NCBI GenBank assembly: GCA_963833835.1
Contig: CAWHZI010000013.1
Span: forward strand, 83,239-147,238
DNA from: Bog-532 sp963833835
GTDB lineage: Bacteria > Actinomycetota > Actinomycetes > Streptosporangiales > Streptosporangiaceae
Reading direction: 5' to 3'
DNA: 64,000 nucleotides
Below, piece by piece: positions 17,583-26,871 of the stretch. A program made the position numbers and the translations under genes. Position 1 is the first letter of the stretch, and each line of letters opens with the position of its first letter. Below the pieces are notes generated by a model, which made no database searches, was not told the DNA's origin, and saw only the letters and a program-made list of their open reading frames with translations.

Positions 17583-18596
17583 CTAGGCGGTGGCGTAGCC
17601 GGCCAGGGCGGCGGTGGCGTCGTCGCGGACCTGGACCCGCAGTTCGTCCGGCGCGACGATCCGGCCGTCGTCCCCCAGCCGCAGCGCGAGCCGCCGCACC
17701 CACTGGGTGTCCGGGGTCCGCAGCTGGACCCGGAGCCGGCCCTCGCCGAGCTCGGTCACGGACTCGGTCGGGTAGTACTCCGCGACCCACCGGCCACCAG
17801 CCGACACCTCCAGCACCACGTGCACGTCGTCGTCCGACGGCCGGAACAGGCCCTGGTCCACGTCGACCGGCTGCGCCTCGGCCGGAACCTGCGCCGGCAG
17901 GTCGAGCACGTCGATCCCCAGGACCCGGTCCAGCCGGAACAGCCGGACCCCGTCGGCGCGGCGGCACCAGCCCTCCAGATAGGCGCGGCCCTCGACCACC
18001 AGCAGCCGCATCGGGTCCACATCGCGCTCGGTGGCCTCGTCCCGGCCGGGCACGTAGTACCGCAGGTGCAGGCGGCGCTGGCGGGCCAGCGCGTCCCTGA
18101 TCTGGGCCACCGCCTCGTCCCCGGTGGGCCGGTCGACCTGCACCGCGACCTGGGTGCTGGGGCCGGCCGCTTCACCCGCCGCGGCTTCCAGCTTGGCGAT
18201 GAGCCGGCTCAGCGCCGAGCGATCCTCCAGGCCCGGCACGTCGGCCAGCATCCGCAGCGCGATCAGCAGCGCGCTGGCCTCGTCCACGGCCAGCCGCAGT
18301 GGCCGCCCGATCGACTCGGCCTGGCTGACCACGATCTCGCCGCCCTCGTAGGACAGGTCGATCGGGCAGTACGGGTCCGGGTCGCGCAGTTCCACGCACC
18401 AGAGCAGGTTCAGGTCGTCGACCAGCTCGCGCTCGGTCAGCCCGAACGCCTGCGCGGTGTCGGCCAGGCCCACCGCCTTGCGACTGACCACGTACGGGAC
18501 CAGGGCCAGCAGCCGCTGCAGCCGTTCGGCCGAGGTCGGCGCCGCGCCTCTGGCTCGGGTGGGCTGGGGCCGGGCTGGTTCTTCGCGCCGTTTCAC
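17583..18596 (-). CDS. pafC: WYL-domain transcriptional regulator PafC
   Basis: 337 aa. PafB and PafC act as a heterodimer that activates the LexA-independent DNA-damage response in mycobacteria. N-terminal winged helix (RLLALVPYVVSRKAVGLADTAQAFGLTERELVDDL), WYL domain around residues 170-250 (RAYLEGWCRRADGVRLFRLDRVLG) and the C-terminal WCX extension. It starts inside the pafB stop (4-base overlap), so the two are made together. Confidence 0.93.
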   Translation of the reverse strand: MKRREEPARPQPTRARGAAPTSAERLQRLLALVPYVVSRKAVGLADTAQAFGLTERELVDDLNLLWCVELRDPDPYCPIDLSYEGGEIVVSQAESIGRPLRLAVDEASALLIALRMLADVPGLEDRSALSRLIAKLEAAAGEAAGPSTQVAVQVDRPTGDEAVAQIRDALARQRRLHLRYYVPGRDEATERDVDPMRLLVVEGRAYLEGWCRRADGVRLFRLDRVLGIDVLDLPAQVPAEAQPVDVDQGLFRPSDDDVHVVLEVSAGGRWVAEYYPTESVTELGEGRLRVQLRTPDTQWVRRLALRLGDDGRIVAPDELRVQVRDDATAALAGYATA

Positions 18597-19558
18597 GCCA
18601 GCACCCCCTTGAGCCGCCGGATTACCGCGTCGCGCAGGTCGGGCGGCTCGGCCACCACCACATCCGCGCCGAACGAGGCCACCTGGTCGGCGAAGAACGT
18701 CGCCTCGGAGAACGGCACGCTGATCGTGTCCCAGCCCTCCCCCGCCGGGACAGCCGGCCCGGTGGCGTAGCGGCGCAGGCCGTCGCCGGCTCCGGTCCGG
18801 ACCCGGAGCACCGCGGTGTTTTCCCGGGCCGGGGCCGAGTCCCAGGTCCGCACGACCTCACGCACGTCGATCCCGGGTGGCATGGTGACGCTGCCCGCCG
18901 GTCCGGAGAACCGGACCGGCCCGGCGATGCGGCTGAGCCGGAACACCCGGGGCGCGTCCCGGCCGCGGTCCTGACCCGCCACATACCAGCGCCCGTGCCG
19001 GTTCACCACGCCCCACGGCTCCAGCTCGCGGGTCTGCGGCTCGCTCCGGCCGACGGCCCGGTAGGCGAACGTCACCGGGCGGCGGTCCCGCACCGCCTCC
19101 CACAGCGGGCCGAAGGCCGGCTCGGTGGTGTGCACGCGCGGCTCGATGCCCTGCCGGGTGTCCGGGCCGAGGTCATCGGTGTCGATACCGCTGGCTCGCA
19201 GCTTGAGCAGCGCGCCCGCCGCGGCCCCGGCCAGCTCGGCATGCTGCCAGACCCGGGCGGCCAGCCCGAGGACCGCCGCTTCGTCCGGCTCCAGCCGCAG
19301 CTCGGGCAGTTCGTAGGCCTGGCGCTGGACCCGGTAGCCGGTGTCCTCGCCGTCCAGCGGGCTGATCGGGCCGGTCTCCAGCGGGATACCCAGCTCGCGC
19401 AGCTCTTCCTTGTCGCGCTCGAACATCCGCTTGAACGCCTCGGGCTGGTCCGGATAGCCGCCCACCGCCCGGCGGATCTGCTCCGCGGTGAGGTAGCGCC
19501 GGGTGGACAGCAGGCAGACCACCAGGCTCAGCAGCCGCTCGGTCTTCCGCCGTGACAT
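18593..19558 (-). CDS. pafB: WYL-domain transcriptional regulator PafB
   Basis: 321 aa from an ATG with GGAGGAGGG upstream. The same frame is open for another 390 codons on this strand but is only the antisense of DUF3866. Winged helix with RRYLTAEQIRRAVGGY and FERDKEELRELGIPLE, then the WYL domain in which the signature reads WYV (GRWYVAGQDRGRDAPRVFRLSRI), then the WCX domain. Partner of PafC. In most actinobacteria pafA is close upstream; here it is about 14 kb away. Confidence 0.93.
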   Translation of the reverse strand: MSRRKTERLLSLVVCLLSTRRYLTAEQIRRAVGGYPDQPEAFKRMFERDKEELRELGIPLETGPISPLDGEDTGYRVQRQAYELPELRLEPDEAAVLGLAARVWQHAELAGAAAGALLKLRASGIDTDDLGPDTRQGIEPRVHTTEPAFGPLWEAVRDRRPVTFAYRAVGRSEPQTRELEPWGVVNRHGRWYVAGQDRGRDAPRVFRLSRIAGPVRFSGPAGSVTMPPGIDVREVVRTWDSAPARENTAVLRVRTGAGDGLRRYATGPAVPAGEGWDTISVPFSEATFFADQVASFGADVVVAEPPDLRDAVIRRLKGVLA

Positions 19559-19651
19559 CGACGCCCTCCTCCAAGGTTTGCCTTTATTCTCGCCTACCGG
19601 CGCCCATGCGAGTGCATTATTCGGGCCCGTGCCGGCCGCTACTCTGCCGTG

Positions 19652-20791
19652 GTGATCACTTGGCGGAACGGCACGGTGGCCCGGGTGCGCCGGGAATGGG
19701 CCGGTGCGGCCGAACTCGAGGTGACGGTCGAGGGGGCTGGGCGCCCGGTGCGGGCGCTGGCCTACCCCGCGCTGACCGGGCGGCCCGAGCCAGGCGACCG
19801 GGTTCTGCTCAACACCACCGCGCTCGACCTGGCCCTGGGCACGGGCGGGTATGCGCTGGTGGTGGCGGTGCCGGACCGGCTGCCGGCCGACCGCAGCGGA
19901 CCCGGGCACCTGGTCAAGGCCCGTTACACGCCGCTGCAGGCGGTGGTGCTGGGCGCGGACGAGCAGGACTCGCCCCACCACGACGTGCTGCGCGACGCCG
20001 ACGACGTGGGCGGCCTGCCCGTGGTGGTGGCCGACCTGCACTCCGCTCTGGCACCGATTTTGGCGGGCTTGTACTCGGCCGTGGCCGATCGCGCTGCAGC
20101 CGTGGCCGATCGCGCCCTGCCGCGGGTGGCGTACGTGATGACCGACGGCGGGGCGTTGCCGGCCTGGTTCTCCCGGACCTGCGCCACGCTGCGCGAGGCG
20201 GGCTGGCTGGCCGGGACGGTGACCGTGGGCCAGGCCTTCGGCGGCGACCTGGAGACGGTCACGCTGCACACCGGGCTGCTGGCGGCCCGGCACGTGCTCG
20301 GCGCGGACGTCGCCGTGGTGGCCCAGGGCCCCGGCAACCTGGGCACCGGCACCCGGTGGGGGTTCTCCGGCGTGGCCGCGGGCGAGGCGGTGAACGCGGT
20401 CGCCGCGCTGGGCGGCCGTCCGGTGGCCGCGCTGCGGATCAGCGACGCCGACCCCCGGGAGCGCCACCGCGGCATCTCCCACCACAGCCTGACCTCCTAC
20501 GGCCGGGTCGCGCTGGCCCGGGCCGACGTGGTGCTGCCGGACCTTCCGTCGGGCGAGTTCGGCGAGTTCGGCGCCCAGGTGGCCCGGGAGGCGGAGCCGC
20601 TCGCGGCCCGGCATGCGCTGGTCACGGTGAGCACCGATGGGCTGGACGAGGCGCTGCGGGCCAGCCCGGCGCCGCTGTCCACCATGGGCCGCGGGCTCGA
20701 TGAGGACCACGCCTATTTCCTGGCCTGCGCCGCGGCTGGCCGGCACGCAGCGACCCTGCTACGCAGTGCAACAATGGGATCTTCGTCTTAA
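19652..20791 (+). CDS. DUF3866 family protein
   Basis: 379 aa, DUF3866. The sequence begins with ITWRNGTVARVRREW and contains RYTPLQAVVLGADEQDSPHH, VAYVMTDGGALPAWFS, VVAQGPGNLGTGTRWGFSGV and RISDADPRERHRGISHHSLTSYGR, conserved blocks with many histidines and glycines suggestive of an enzyme, but no reaction is known to me. Two GTGs are adjacent (19649, 19652); TACTCT at 19640-19645 ends 6 bases before the second, so a leaderless start at 19652 is preferred. Divergent from pafB. Confidence 0.82.
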   Translation: MITWRNGTVARVRREWAGAAELEVTVEGAGRPVRALAYPALTGRPEPGDRVLLNTTALDLALGTGGYALVVAVPDRLPADRSGPGHLVKARYTPLQAVVLGADEQDSPHHDVLRDADDVGGLPVVVADLHSALAPILAGLYSAVADRAAAVADRALPRVAYVMTDGGALPAWFSRTCATLREAGWLAGTVTVGQAFGGDLETVTLHTGLLAARHVLGADVAVVAQGPGNLGTGTRWGFSGVAAGEAVNAVAALGGRPVAALRISDADPRERHRGISHHSLTSYGRVALARADVVLPDLPSGEFGEFGAQVAREAEPLAARHALVTVSTDGLDEALRASPAPLSTMGRGLDEDHAYFLACAAAGRHAATLLRSATMGSSS

Positions 20792-20824
20792 CGCAGTCTC
20801 ATCCACATTGGGGAGCACGAGCAG

Positions 20825-21247
20825 ATGGCACTGAAGATCAAGTGGAAGCACCTGCCGCAGCGCGTGGCCGCGGGCGCGTTCATCCTGAACTCCGGGATCG
20901 GCAAGTGGTCCGCGGACGAGGAGACGGCCAAGCAGTTGCACGGGTTTGCCGTCGGCACCTATCCCTTCCTGGCCAAGCTCAAGCCGGAGGACTTCGTCAA
21001 GCTGCTGGCCGGCACGGAGATCGCGCTCGGCCTGGCCCTGCTGGTGCCGGTGGTCCCGGCCGCGGTGGCCGGTGCCGGGCTGACCGCGTTCTCCGGCGGG
21101 CTGCTCGGCCTGTACGCCCGGACGCCCGGTATGCGCCGGGAAGGCACCCCCCTTCCGACCCAGCAGGGCATCGCGCTGGCCAAGGACGTGTGGATGGCCG
21201 GGATCGGACTCGGGCTGGTTCTTGACGATCTTACGGATAGCGACTGA
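20825..21247 (+). CDS. small DoxX-like membrane protein
   Basis: 140 aa. Soluble basic start, then two or three hydrophobic segments (around residues 63-82, 84-98 and 118-134). LPQRVAAGAFILNSGIGKW and VAGAGLTAFSGGLLGLY recall DoxX-like proteins, but the match is loose. GGGGAGC upstream of the ATG. Function unknown. It stands alone between DUF3866 and the tandem membrane-protein genes. Confidence 0.7.
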   Translation: MALKIKWKHLPQRVAAGAFILNSGIGKWSADEETAKQLHGFAVGTYPFLAKLKPEDFVKLLAGTEIALGLALLVPVVPAAVAGAGLTAFSGGLLGLYARTPGMRREGTPLPTQQGIALAKDVWMAGIGLGLVLDDLTDSD

Positions 21248-21287
21248 TTGAACACTCTTAGTTAGATACGCTGTGCGGCGTCCTTAG

Positions 21288-21322
21288 GCCCGCAGCGGGC
21301 TGGCCTCAGGGACTTCTCCCTG
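21288..21322 (+). terminator. two short hairpins before the first 407-aa gene
   Basis: GCCCGC-A-GCGGGC (21288-21300) and CAGGGA-CTTC-TCCCTG (21307-21322) are perfect hairpins. They may terminate the upstream transcript or shape the leader of the next gene. No T-run follows. Confidence 0.35.
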
Positions 21323-21337
21323 GGGGGCTGGACGCCG

Positions 21338-22561
21338 ATGTCGGTTGTATCGACTACCGCGGGTCAGGCGACGCGGCCGGATCAACCGCGCCGGTCGCGC
21401 TCCGTTCTCAACCGGGCCTACGTGCCCGGGCTGATCGCCGCCGTGGTGGCGACGGTCGAAGTCGTGCTGCGGGTCGTGCTCAAGCTGAACGGCCGGGTCG
21501 GCGGGATGCCAATCGTCGGTGATGTCTACGGTCACCCCGGCCACCTACCGGCCGGGGTGACCGTGTTCCCCTACGGCGGCTACGACGGCCAGTTCTACTA
21601 CCGGATGGCCCTGGCCCCGGCCAGCCTGCAGCGGACCATGTACGGCGTCAGCATCGACAGCGCGTACCGGTTCGTCCGGATCGGGTACCCGGCGCTGGCC
21701 TGGCTGCTGTCGGCCGGCCAGCACGCCGCGGTGCCGTACCTGCTGGCCGCGATCAACGTGCTGGCGCTGGCGGCGATCGCGACGCTGGGCGGGATCTTCG
21801 CCCAGGAGGCGGGCCGGCACGCGCTGTGGGGTCTGCTGCTGGCCGGCTACTTCGGCTTCGCCACCAGTCTGACCCGGGACCTGACCGAGCCGCTGGCCGC
21901 GGCTTGCCTTCTGGCCGGCCTGCTGGCCTGCCGCCGCCAGCGTCCCCTGGCCGCCGCCGGCCTGTTCGCGTTCGCCGCGCTGACCCGGGAGACCGCCCTG
22001 GTCGCCCCGGTCGCGCTGGCCGTCACCCGGCTGGTCGCCATGGCGCGGCGCCGGGCCCGGCCCGGGCGGGCCGACCTGGCCTGGGTCATCCCGGCCGTGG
22101 CCTTCGTGGCCTGGGAGGTGGTCCTCAAGCTGGCCACCGGCGAAGTCCCCATCGTGCAGGACAGCGGGAAGAACGCCGGGGCCCCGTTCGTGGCCGCGTT
22201 CGCCGCCATCGGGCACAACTTCAGCCACCTGACCGCCTCGGTGCACGACGCTCCGGGCGCGGTGCTCATCTGGGACCTGGAGTTCGCCGTCCTGATGCTG
22301 TTCGCGGTGACCGCCCTGTTCGCGCTGCGGAGAAGCACGGTCCCGGTGTACGAGCGGGTCGCCCTGGTGCTCTACGTGCTGGAGATCTTCAGCCTCTCCC
22401 CCACCAACTGGGACGGCTACGCCGACCTGCGCTCGTTCGTCGAGGTCTACCTGCTGGCCACGCTGATCCTGTTCGCGGCGCCGCGGCGGCTGGTGTTCTT
22501 CGCGGCCACGGCCGCGCCGATGTTCCTCACCATCGCCATCTACCGCACCTTGATCCTGTAA
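21338..22561 (+). CDS. polytopic membrane protein, GT-C-like (tandem copy 1)
   Basis: 407 aa, about nine hydrophobic segments. The extracytoplasmic loop after the first helix contains YDGQFYYRMAL, a motif common in actinobacterial integral-membrane proteins distantly like GT-C glycosyltransferases; acidic residues in such loops often bind polyprenyl-phosphate sugars. No enzyme activity can be assigned. The next gene is a paralogue of the same length with long stretches identical (for example ARDLTEPLAAACLL versus TRDLTEPLAAACLL), so this is a tandem duplication. Confidence 0.8.
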   Translation: MSVVSTTAGQATRPDQPRRSRSVLNRAYVPGLIAAVVATVEVVLRVVLKLNGRVGGMPIVGDVYGHPGHLPAGVTVFPYGGYDGQFYYRMALAPASLQRTMYGVSIDSAYRFVRIGYPALAWLLSAGQHAAVPYLLAAINVLALAAIATLGGIFAQEAGRHALWGLLLAGYFGFATSLTRDLTEPLAAACLLAGLLACRRQRPLAAAGLFAFAALTRETALVAPVALAVTRLVAMARRRARPGRADLAWVIPAVAFVAWEVVLKLATGEVPIVQDSGKNAGAPFVAAFAAIGHNFSHLTASVHDAPGAVLIWDLEFAVLMLFAVTALFALRRSTVPVYERVALVLYVLEIFSLSPTNWDGYADLRSFVEVYLLATLILFAAPRRLVFFAATAAPMFLTIAIYRTLIL

Positions 22562-22599
22562 CCGCGATCCTGTAACCATTGCAACCCGCTCCTGTAACC
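22554..22599 (+). repeat. three copies of TCCTGTAACC
   Basis: TCCTGTAACC occurs at 22554, 22568 and 22590, the first spanning the stop codon of copy 1. The second and third are followed by ATTG. Probably slippage products of the gene end left by the tandem duplication. Confidence 0.6.
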
Positions 22600-22657
22600 A
22601 TTGTCACGGCGGTGGTGCCCATCGTGGAAGATGGGACCCTGAGGGGAGGCCACTACC

Positions 22658-23881
22658 GTGCACGCCGTACCGACCGCCGCTGCGGAAGCGACAGCCACGA
22701 AAGCGCGGCCACCCCTGTGGACCCGGCTGAACCACCCGGCCGCCGCGGGCATCATCGCGGTCATCGCGGTGACTGCCGAGGTGGTGGCCCGGGTTCTGGA
22801 CCGGCTGCGGGGCAACGTGTCCGGGCTGGCGCTGGTCGGCAACGTCTTCGCCTACCCCTGGGAGCTGCCGGGCGGGCTCGAGGTCCAGGGCTACCTCGGC
22901 TATGACGGCCAGTTCTACTACCGGCTGGCCCGAAACCCGGCCAACCTGAGCTGGTCCGCCTACGGCATCGGCATGGACGCCTGGTACCGATTCGTCCGGA
23001 TCGGCTACTCGGCGCTGGCCTGGCTCGGGGCGGCTGGTCAGGTCGCGGCCGTGCCGTGGGCCATGGTCGTGATCAACCTGCTGGCGGTCGGCGCCATCGC
23101 CTTCCTGGGTGGCCGGCTGGCCCAGGAAGCTGGCCGGCACGCGCTCTGGGGCCTGCTGCTGGCCGGTTACTTCGGCCTGGCCACCAGCGTGGCCCGGGAC
23201 CTGACCGAGCCGCTGGCCGCGGCTTGCCTGCTGGGCGCGATCCTGGCCTACCGGCACCGGCACTGGCTGACGGCGGCCGGGCTGTTCGCGTTCGCCGGGC
23301 TGACCCGGGAGACGGCCCTGGTCGCCCCGTTCGCGCTGGCCATCGTCCGGCTGGTCGCCATGGCCCGCCGCCGGACCCGGCCCGGCCGCGAGGACCTGGT
23401 CTGGCTGATCCCGGCGCTGTTCTTCGTGGCCTGGGAGGTCGTGCTCAGGCTGGCCACCGGCCAGATCCCCATCTTCGGCGACAGCGGCAAGAACGCGGGC
23501 GCCCCGTTCGTGGCCGCGTTCGGCGCCGTCGGCCACAACTTCGGCGATGTGATCCGCTCGATCCCCGGCGCGCCCGGCGCGGTGATCATCTGGGACCTGG
23601 AGTTGCTCGTCCTGGCGCTGTTCGCGGTGGCGGCCCTGTGCTCACTGCGCGCCACCACGGTCCCGGTCTACGAGCGGGTCGCGCTCGTGCTCTACATCAT
23701 CGAGATCTTCTGCCTGTCCCCCACCAACTGGGACGGCTACGCCGACCTCCGCTCCTTCGTCGAGGTCTACCTGCTGGCCACGCTCATCCTCCTAGCGACC
23801 CGACGCCGGCTGGTGTTGTTCGCCGCCACAGCCGGCCCCTTGTTCCTGACCGTCCTCATCTACCGCACGATGGTCCTGTAG
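22658..23881 (+). CDS. polytopic membrane protein, GT-C-like (tandem copy 2)
   Basis: 407 aa, paralogue of the upstream gene, with YDGQFYYRLARNPANLSW in the first large loop and the same helix pattern and C-terminal SPTNWDGYADLRSFVEVYLLATLI. GTG start with GAGGGGAGG 8 bases upstream. Divergence between the copies is concentrated in the N-terminal 30 residues and scattered helix positions, suggesting selection on both. The gene ends at a G-rich intergenic stretch. Confidence 0.8.
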   Translation: MHAVPTAAAEATATKARPPLWTRLNHPAAAGIIAVIAVTAEVVARVLDRLRGNVSGLALVGNVFAYPWELPGGLEVQGYLGYDGQFYYRLARNPANLSWSAYGIGMDAWYRFVRIGYSALAWLGAAGQVAAVPWAMVVINLLAVGAIAFLGGRLAQEAGRHALWGLLLAGYFGLATSVARDLTEPLAAACLLGAILAYRHRHWLTAAGLFAFAGLTRETALVAPFALAIVRLVAMARRRTRPGREDLVWLIPALFFVAWEVVLRLATGQIPIFGDSGKNAGAPFVAAFGAVGHNFGDVIRSIPGAPGAVIIWDLELLVLALFAVAALCSLRATTVPVYERVALVLYIIEIFCLSPTNWDGYADLRSFVEVYLLATLILLATRRRLVLFAATAGPLFLTVLIYRTMVL

Positions 23882-23885
23882 GCCC

Positions 23886-23951
23886 GGGGCGCGCGGGGCC
23901 CCTGGGGCGCGGGGCGGGGCCCGGGGCTGGGGGCGCGCGGGGCTCCTGGGG
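23886..23951 (+). repeat. G-rich direct repeat between convergent genes
   Basis: A 22-base unit (23886-23907) recurs at 23930-23951 with one mismatch. The whole gap 23882-24000 is very rich in G runs of four or more on the plus strand, a potential G-quadruplex or transcription-pausing region at the end of two convergent genes. Confidence 0.6.
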
Positions 23952-24031
23952 TTGGTGAGGTTCCCCGTAGGGCTGGTGGGGTGGAGCGGGGTGTGGATAT
24001 CGCTTTAGGTGGAGCGGGCCCGGGCGTGGGG

Positions 24032-25842
24032 TTAGCTGACGGATTGTTCCCACTGGTGCAGGGTGAGCAGAAGGTTCTGGTGCCAGACAAGGATCGTGTA
24101 AGGGCCCGAGCGGTAGGTGGCAGCGGGGGTGCCGAAGACGCTCTTCACCTGGCTGGTGGGTTCCCAGTAGGTGAAGTAGCCGGGCTGATCCTGGAGCACG
24201 ATGAAGTTGGCGTACTGGGTGCGCCAGTTGAACCAGCCGGGCTTGGTCTCCCACTCGTAGGGGACCACCCCGCTGAAGTGGCTGGTCAGGGCGCGGATGG
24301 TGACGTGGGGCGTCTGCTTCGAGCCGGCGCTGGCCACGGTGACGCTGCTGGCTTGCCAGTAGCCGCTCAGGCCGTGGGCCAGGTGGTGGGCCGAGAGCCA
24401 GTCGGCCAGCCGCGCGTTGGCCGCCAGGACCGGGGGCTGGGTCAGCTGGTAGCCGAGGCCGGCCGCGTAGCCAGCCAGCACCACGACCAGGAACGCCGCC
24501 ACCGATCGCCGCAGCCACTGAGGCCAGAGGGACGCCTGGGGCTGGAGGGGCCGGGCTGATGCCCGGGATGCGGGGACGCCTGGGGCTGGGGGGTTGTGCG
24601 GGACTGGGTTAGGCGGGGGGCCAGGGTCCGGGCGGTCAGGGCGGCGGCGAACGGGAGGACGACGGCGATCTCGCGGCCGTTCAGGATGCCACTGGAGAAG
24701 TTGCTGCCCAAGTAAAGGAGCAGGCTGGCCACGATGGCGACGGCCAGAATCTGGTCGACCAGGCTGCGGCGGAAGAACCGGCTCACCACCACGATCAGCG
24801 TCACGGCGGCGACGGCCAGGCCGACCAGGTGGAACGACGCGAACGTCACCCCCCACCCCCCGTGGACGCCGCGGAGGCTGGCGCCGAACAGGGCCAGCAC
24901 GCTCAGCCCGGTGGTCCTGGCGTGGGCCCCGAGGTCAGACCAGGCGATGACGTGGAACGGCACCGGGTGCACGGTGTACGCGCCGAGCGCGCGGAGCGCC
25001 GGCGCGGCCCCGGCCCAGATGACGGCGGCGGCTCCCGCGGCCACGGCCAGCGACAGGTGATAGCGGACGGACCGCCAGCCCTGGCCGCTGATCAGCGCAC
25101 CGGCCACGCGGACCAGCGCCACCGTGGCCAGCGGGGCCACCCCCGCCACCAGCACCAGGGGGTCGGCGATCGACGCCCAGGCCAGCAGCAACGCGGCCAG
25201 CACCGGGACATACCAGCGGGGCCGGGTCCGGTCCAGCACCAGCCAGGTCAGCAGCAGCGGGACCGAGGTGCCGAAGTGCCCCACGCTCAGCAGCAGGATG
25301 AACACGCCCACACCGAGCTGGGGAGCCAGCATCATGCCCCCGGCGATCAGCGCCCGGGCCACGCCCTCCCGGCCGGCGGCGCGGCCATCAGCCCGGGCGT
25401 CGGCCCGGCCCACCGCCAGCAGGACCGTGAGCAGCAGCGCCAGCGTGTACGTCATGGCCGCGGCGGCGTGGAACGTCCCGGTGTTCAGGCCGTTGATCAG
25501 CTCGAGCAGCGTGTACTGCGGCAGCTCGGTGGTGAAGAAGGACACGTCGGACAGCACCCAGCCGTGCAGCAGCAGGTTGCCGTGCAGCATGTCCCAGGCC
25601 TGCAGCCCCAGGTTGGCCTGGTCGGAGTTCTCCGGGTAGGTGTTGCTCAGCCGCAGATAGGCGCAGAACAGCGCCACGGCGGCCACGGCCAGGCCGCCCG
25701 TCCACGCAAGCCGCCGCGACCAGGGCCGCCGCAACCAGGGTCGTCCCCACCAAGGACGCTGCGCCGGGGCAGCCTGGTCAGACGGGGGCCCGTCCGGGCC
25801 GGACGGTTCGGCCGCAGCCGAACCCAGCACCGGACGGGCCAT
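24032..25842 (-). pseudogene. GT-C-like membrane protein, frameshifted
   Basis: The N-terminal part (start 25842) matches the two paralogues downstream in coordinates: AWDMLHGNLLLHGWVLSDVSF and AMTYTLALLL. After GREIAVVLPFAAALTART this frame turns to nonsense and stops at 24442. The C-terminal part (LGYQLTQPPVLAANARLADWL ... TILVWHQNLL) is in another frame that ends at 24032. Adding one C to either six-base C run (minus strand; complement of 24615-24620 or 24588-24593) would restore one frame of about 600 codons. It is either a sequencing or phase-variable homopolymer, or a young pseudogene. It follows the FKBP gene by 15 bases. Confidence 0.75.
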
Positions 25843-25857
25843 CGCGCAGTGTCCCGG

Positions 25858-26814
25858 TCAGCTCGCGGCGCCGGGGGTGACCGCCCCCACGATGTCGACC
25901 ACGAACACCAGGTCGTCGGTGCCCTTGATGCCGGCTTGCGACTCGCCCGCGCTGCCGTAACCGTCCGCGGGCGGGATGACCAGCAGTACCCGGCTGCCCA
26001 CGGTCTGGCCGACCAGGCCCTTGTCCCAGCCGGTGATGACCTGGCTCGGGTTGGCGCCGATCTTGAAGCTGTAGGGCAGGCTGCGCGACCAGGACGAGTC
26101 GAACACCTTGTCCGTCCGCCAGATGACCCCGGTGTACTGGGCCACCACGTCCTGGCCCTTGGTCACCACCGGGCCGGTGCCCTTGATCAGGGTCTTGGAC
26201 ACGAGCGTCTTGGGCGCGGTCACGTTCTTGGGGATCGTGATCGTGGGCGCGGCATTCTTGGCCGCGCTGACCGTGGGCAGGCTGCCACCGCCGCTGGAGG
26301 TCTGGGTGCCGGTCGCGCCGACCGTGCCCGAGTTGTACTTCTGGATCAGGTCGATGACGAACACCAGCGTGTCGGTCCCGGTCACGCCCAGCTGGGAGTT
26401 ACCGCTGGTGCCGTAGCCCTGCTTGGGCGGGATGACCGCCAGGACCCGGCTGCCGAGCTTCTTACCCGTCACCGCGCTCTCGATGCCGGGCAGCAGCGAG
26501 GCCGGGAGCACCTGCGGGGAGCTGGAGTAGGTGGAGTCGAGCAGCTTGTTGGTCTTGCCACTCCACACGTAGATGGTGAAGTTGGACAAGAACAGGTTCG
26601 ACTTCGTGATCGGAGCGCCCTTGCCCTGGACCAGGGTCTTGACCGCGAGCGCGGTGCTGGCCTTTTCCTTGGGGATCGTCACCTTGGGGGCGGCGCCAAA
26701 CTTGCCGGTGGCGGACACGGATGCGTTCGCCGACGGCGGTTTGGGCGAGCCGCAGCCCACCAGGGCCAGCCCGGCGATCAGCGGAAAGAGAAAAAGCGCA
26801 ACAATGCGACGCAT
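25858..26814 (-). CDS. tandem FKBP-type peptidyl-prolyl isomerase lipoprotein
   Basis: 318 aa. Signal peptide with lipobox LVGC (cysteine near residue 21), so it is probably a lipid-anchored extracytoplasmic folding factor. Two FKBP domains follow, about residues 60-165 and 205-318, each with the VLAVIPPKQGYG / VLLVIPPADGYG block. FKBP genes sit next to pafA in Streptomyces-type clusters, so this gene probably marks the ancestral cluster. GAGGT ribosome site 7 bases before the ATG. Confidence 0.9.
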   Translation of the reverse strand: MRRIVALFLFPLIAGLALVGCGSPKPPSANASVSATGKFGAAPKVTIPKEKASTALAVKTLVQGKGAPITKSNLFLSNFTIYVWSGKTNKLLDSTYSSSPQVLPASLLPGIESAVTGKKLGSRVLAVIPPKQGYGTSGNSQLGVTGTDTLVFVIDLIQKYNSGTVGATGTQTSSGGGSLPTVSAAKNAAPTITIPKNVTAPKTLVSKTLIKGTGPVVTKGQDVVAQYTGVIWRTDKVFDSSWSRSLPYSFKIGANPSQVITGWDKGLVGQTVGSRVLLVIPPADGYGSAGESQAGIKGTDDLVFVVDIVGAVTPGAAS

Positions 26815-26871
26815 GGTGTATTGACCTCGCTATGGGCGGTTAGAGCCACGCCAGCCTACTGGGAGACCGCG

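Noticed and set aside
19559..20746. Upstream extension of pafB by 396 codons
   Set aside because: It is antisense to DUF3866, and PafB homologues begin at the MSRRKTERL ATG with a strong ribosome site.
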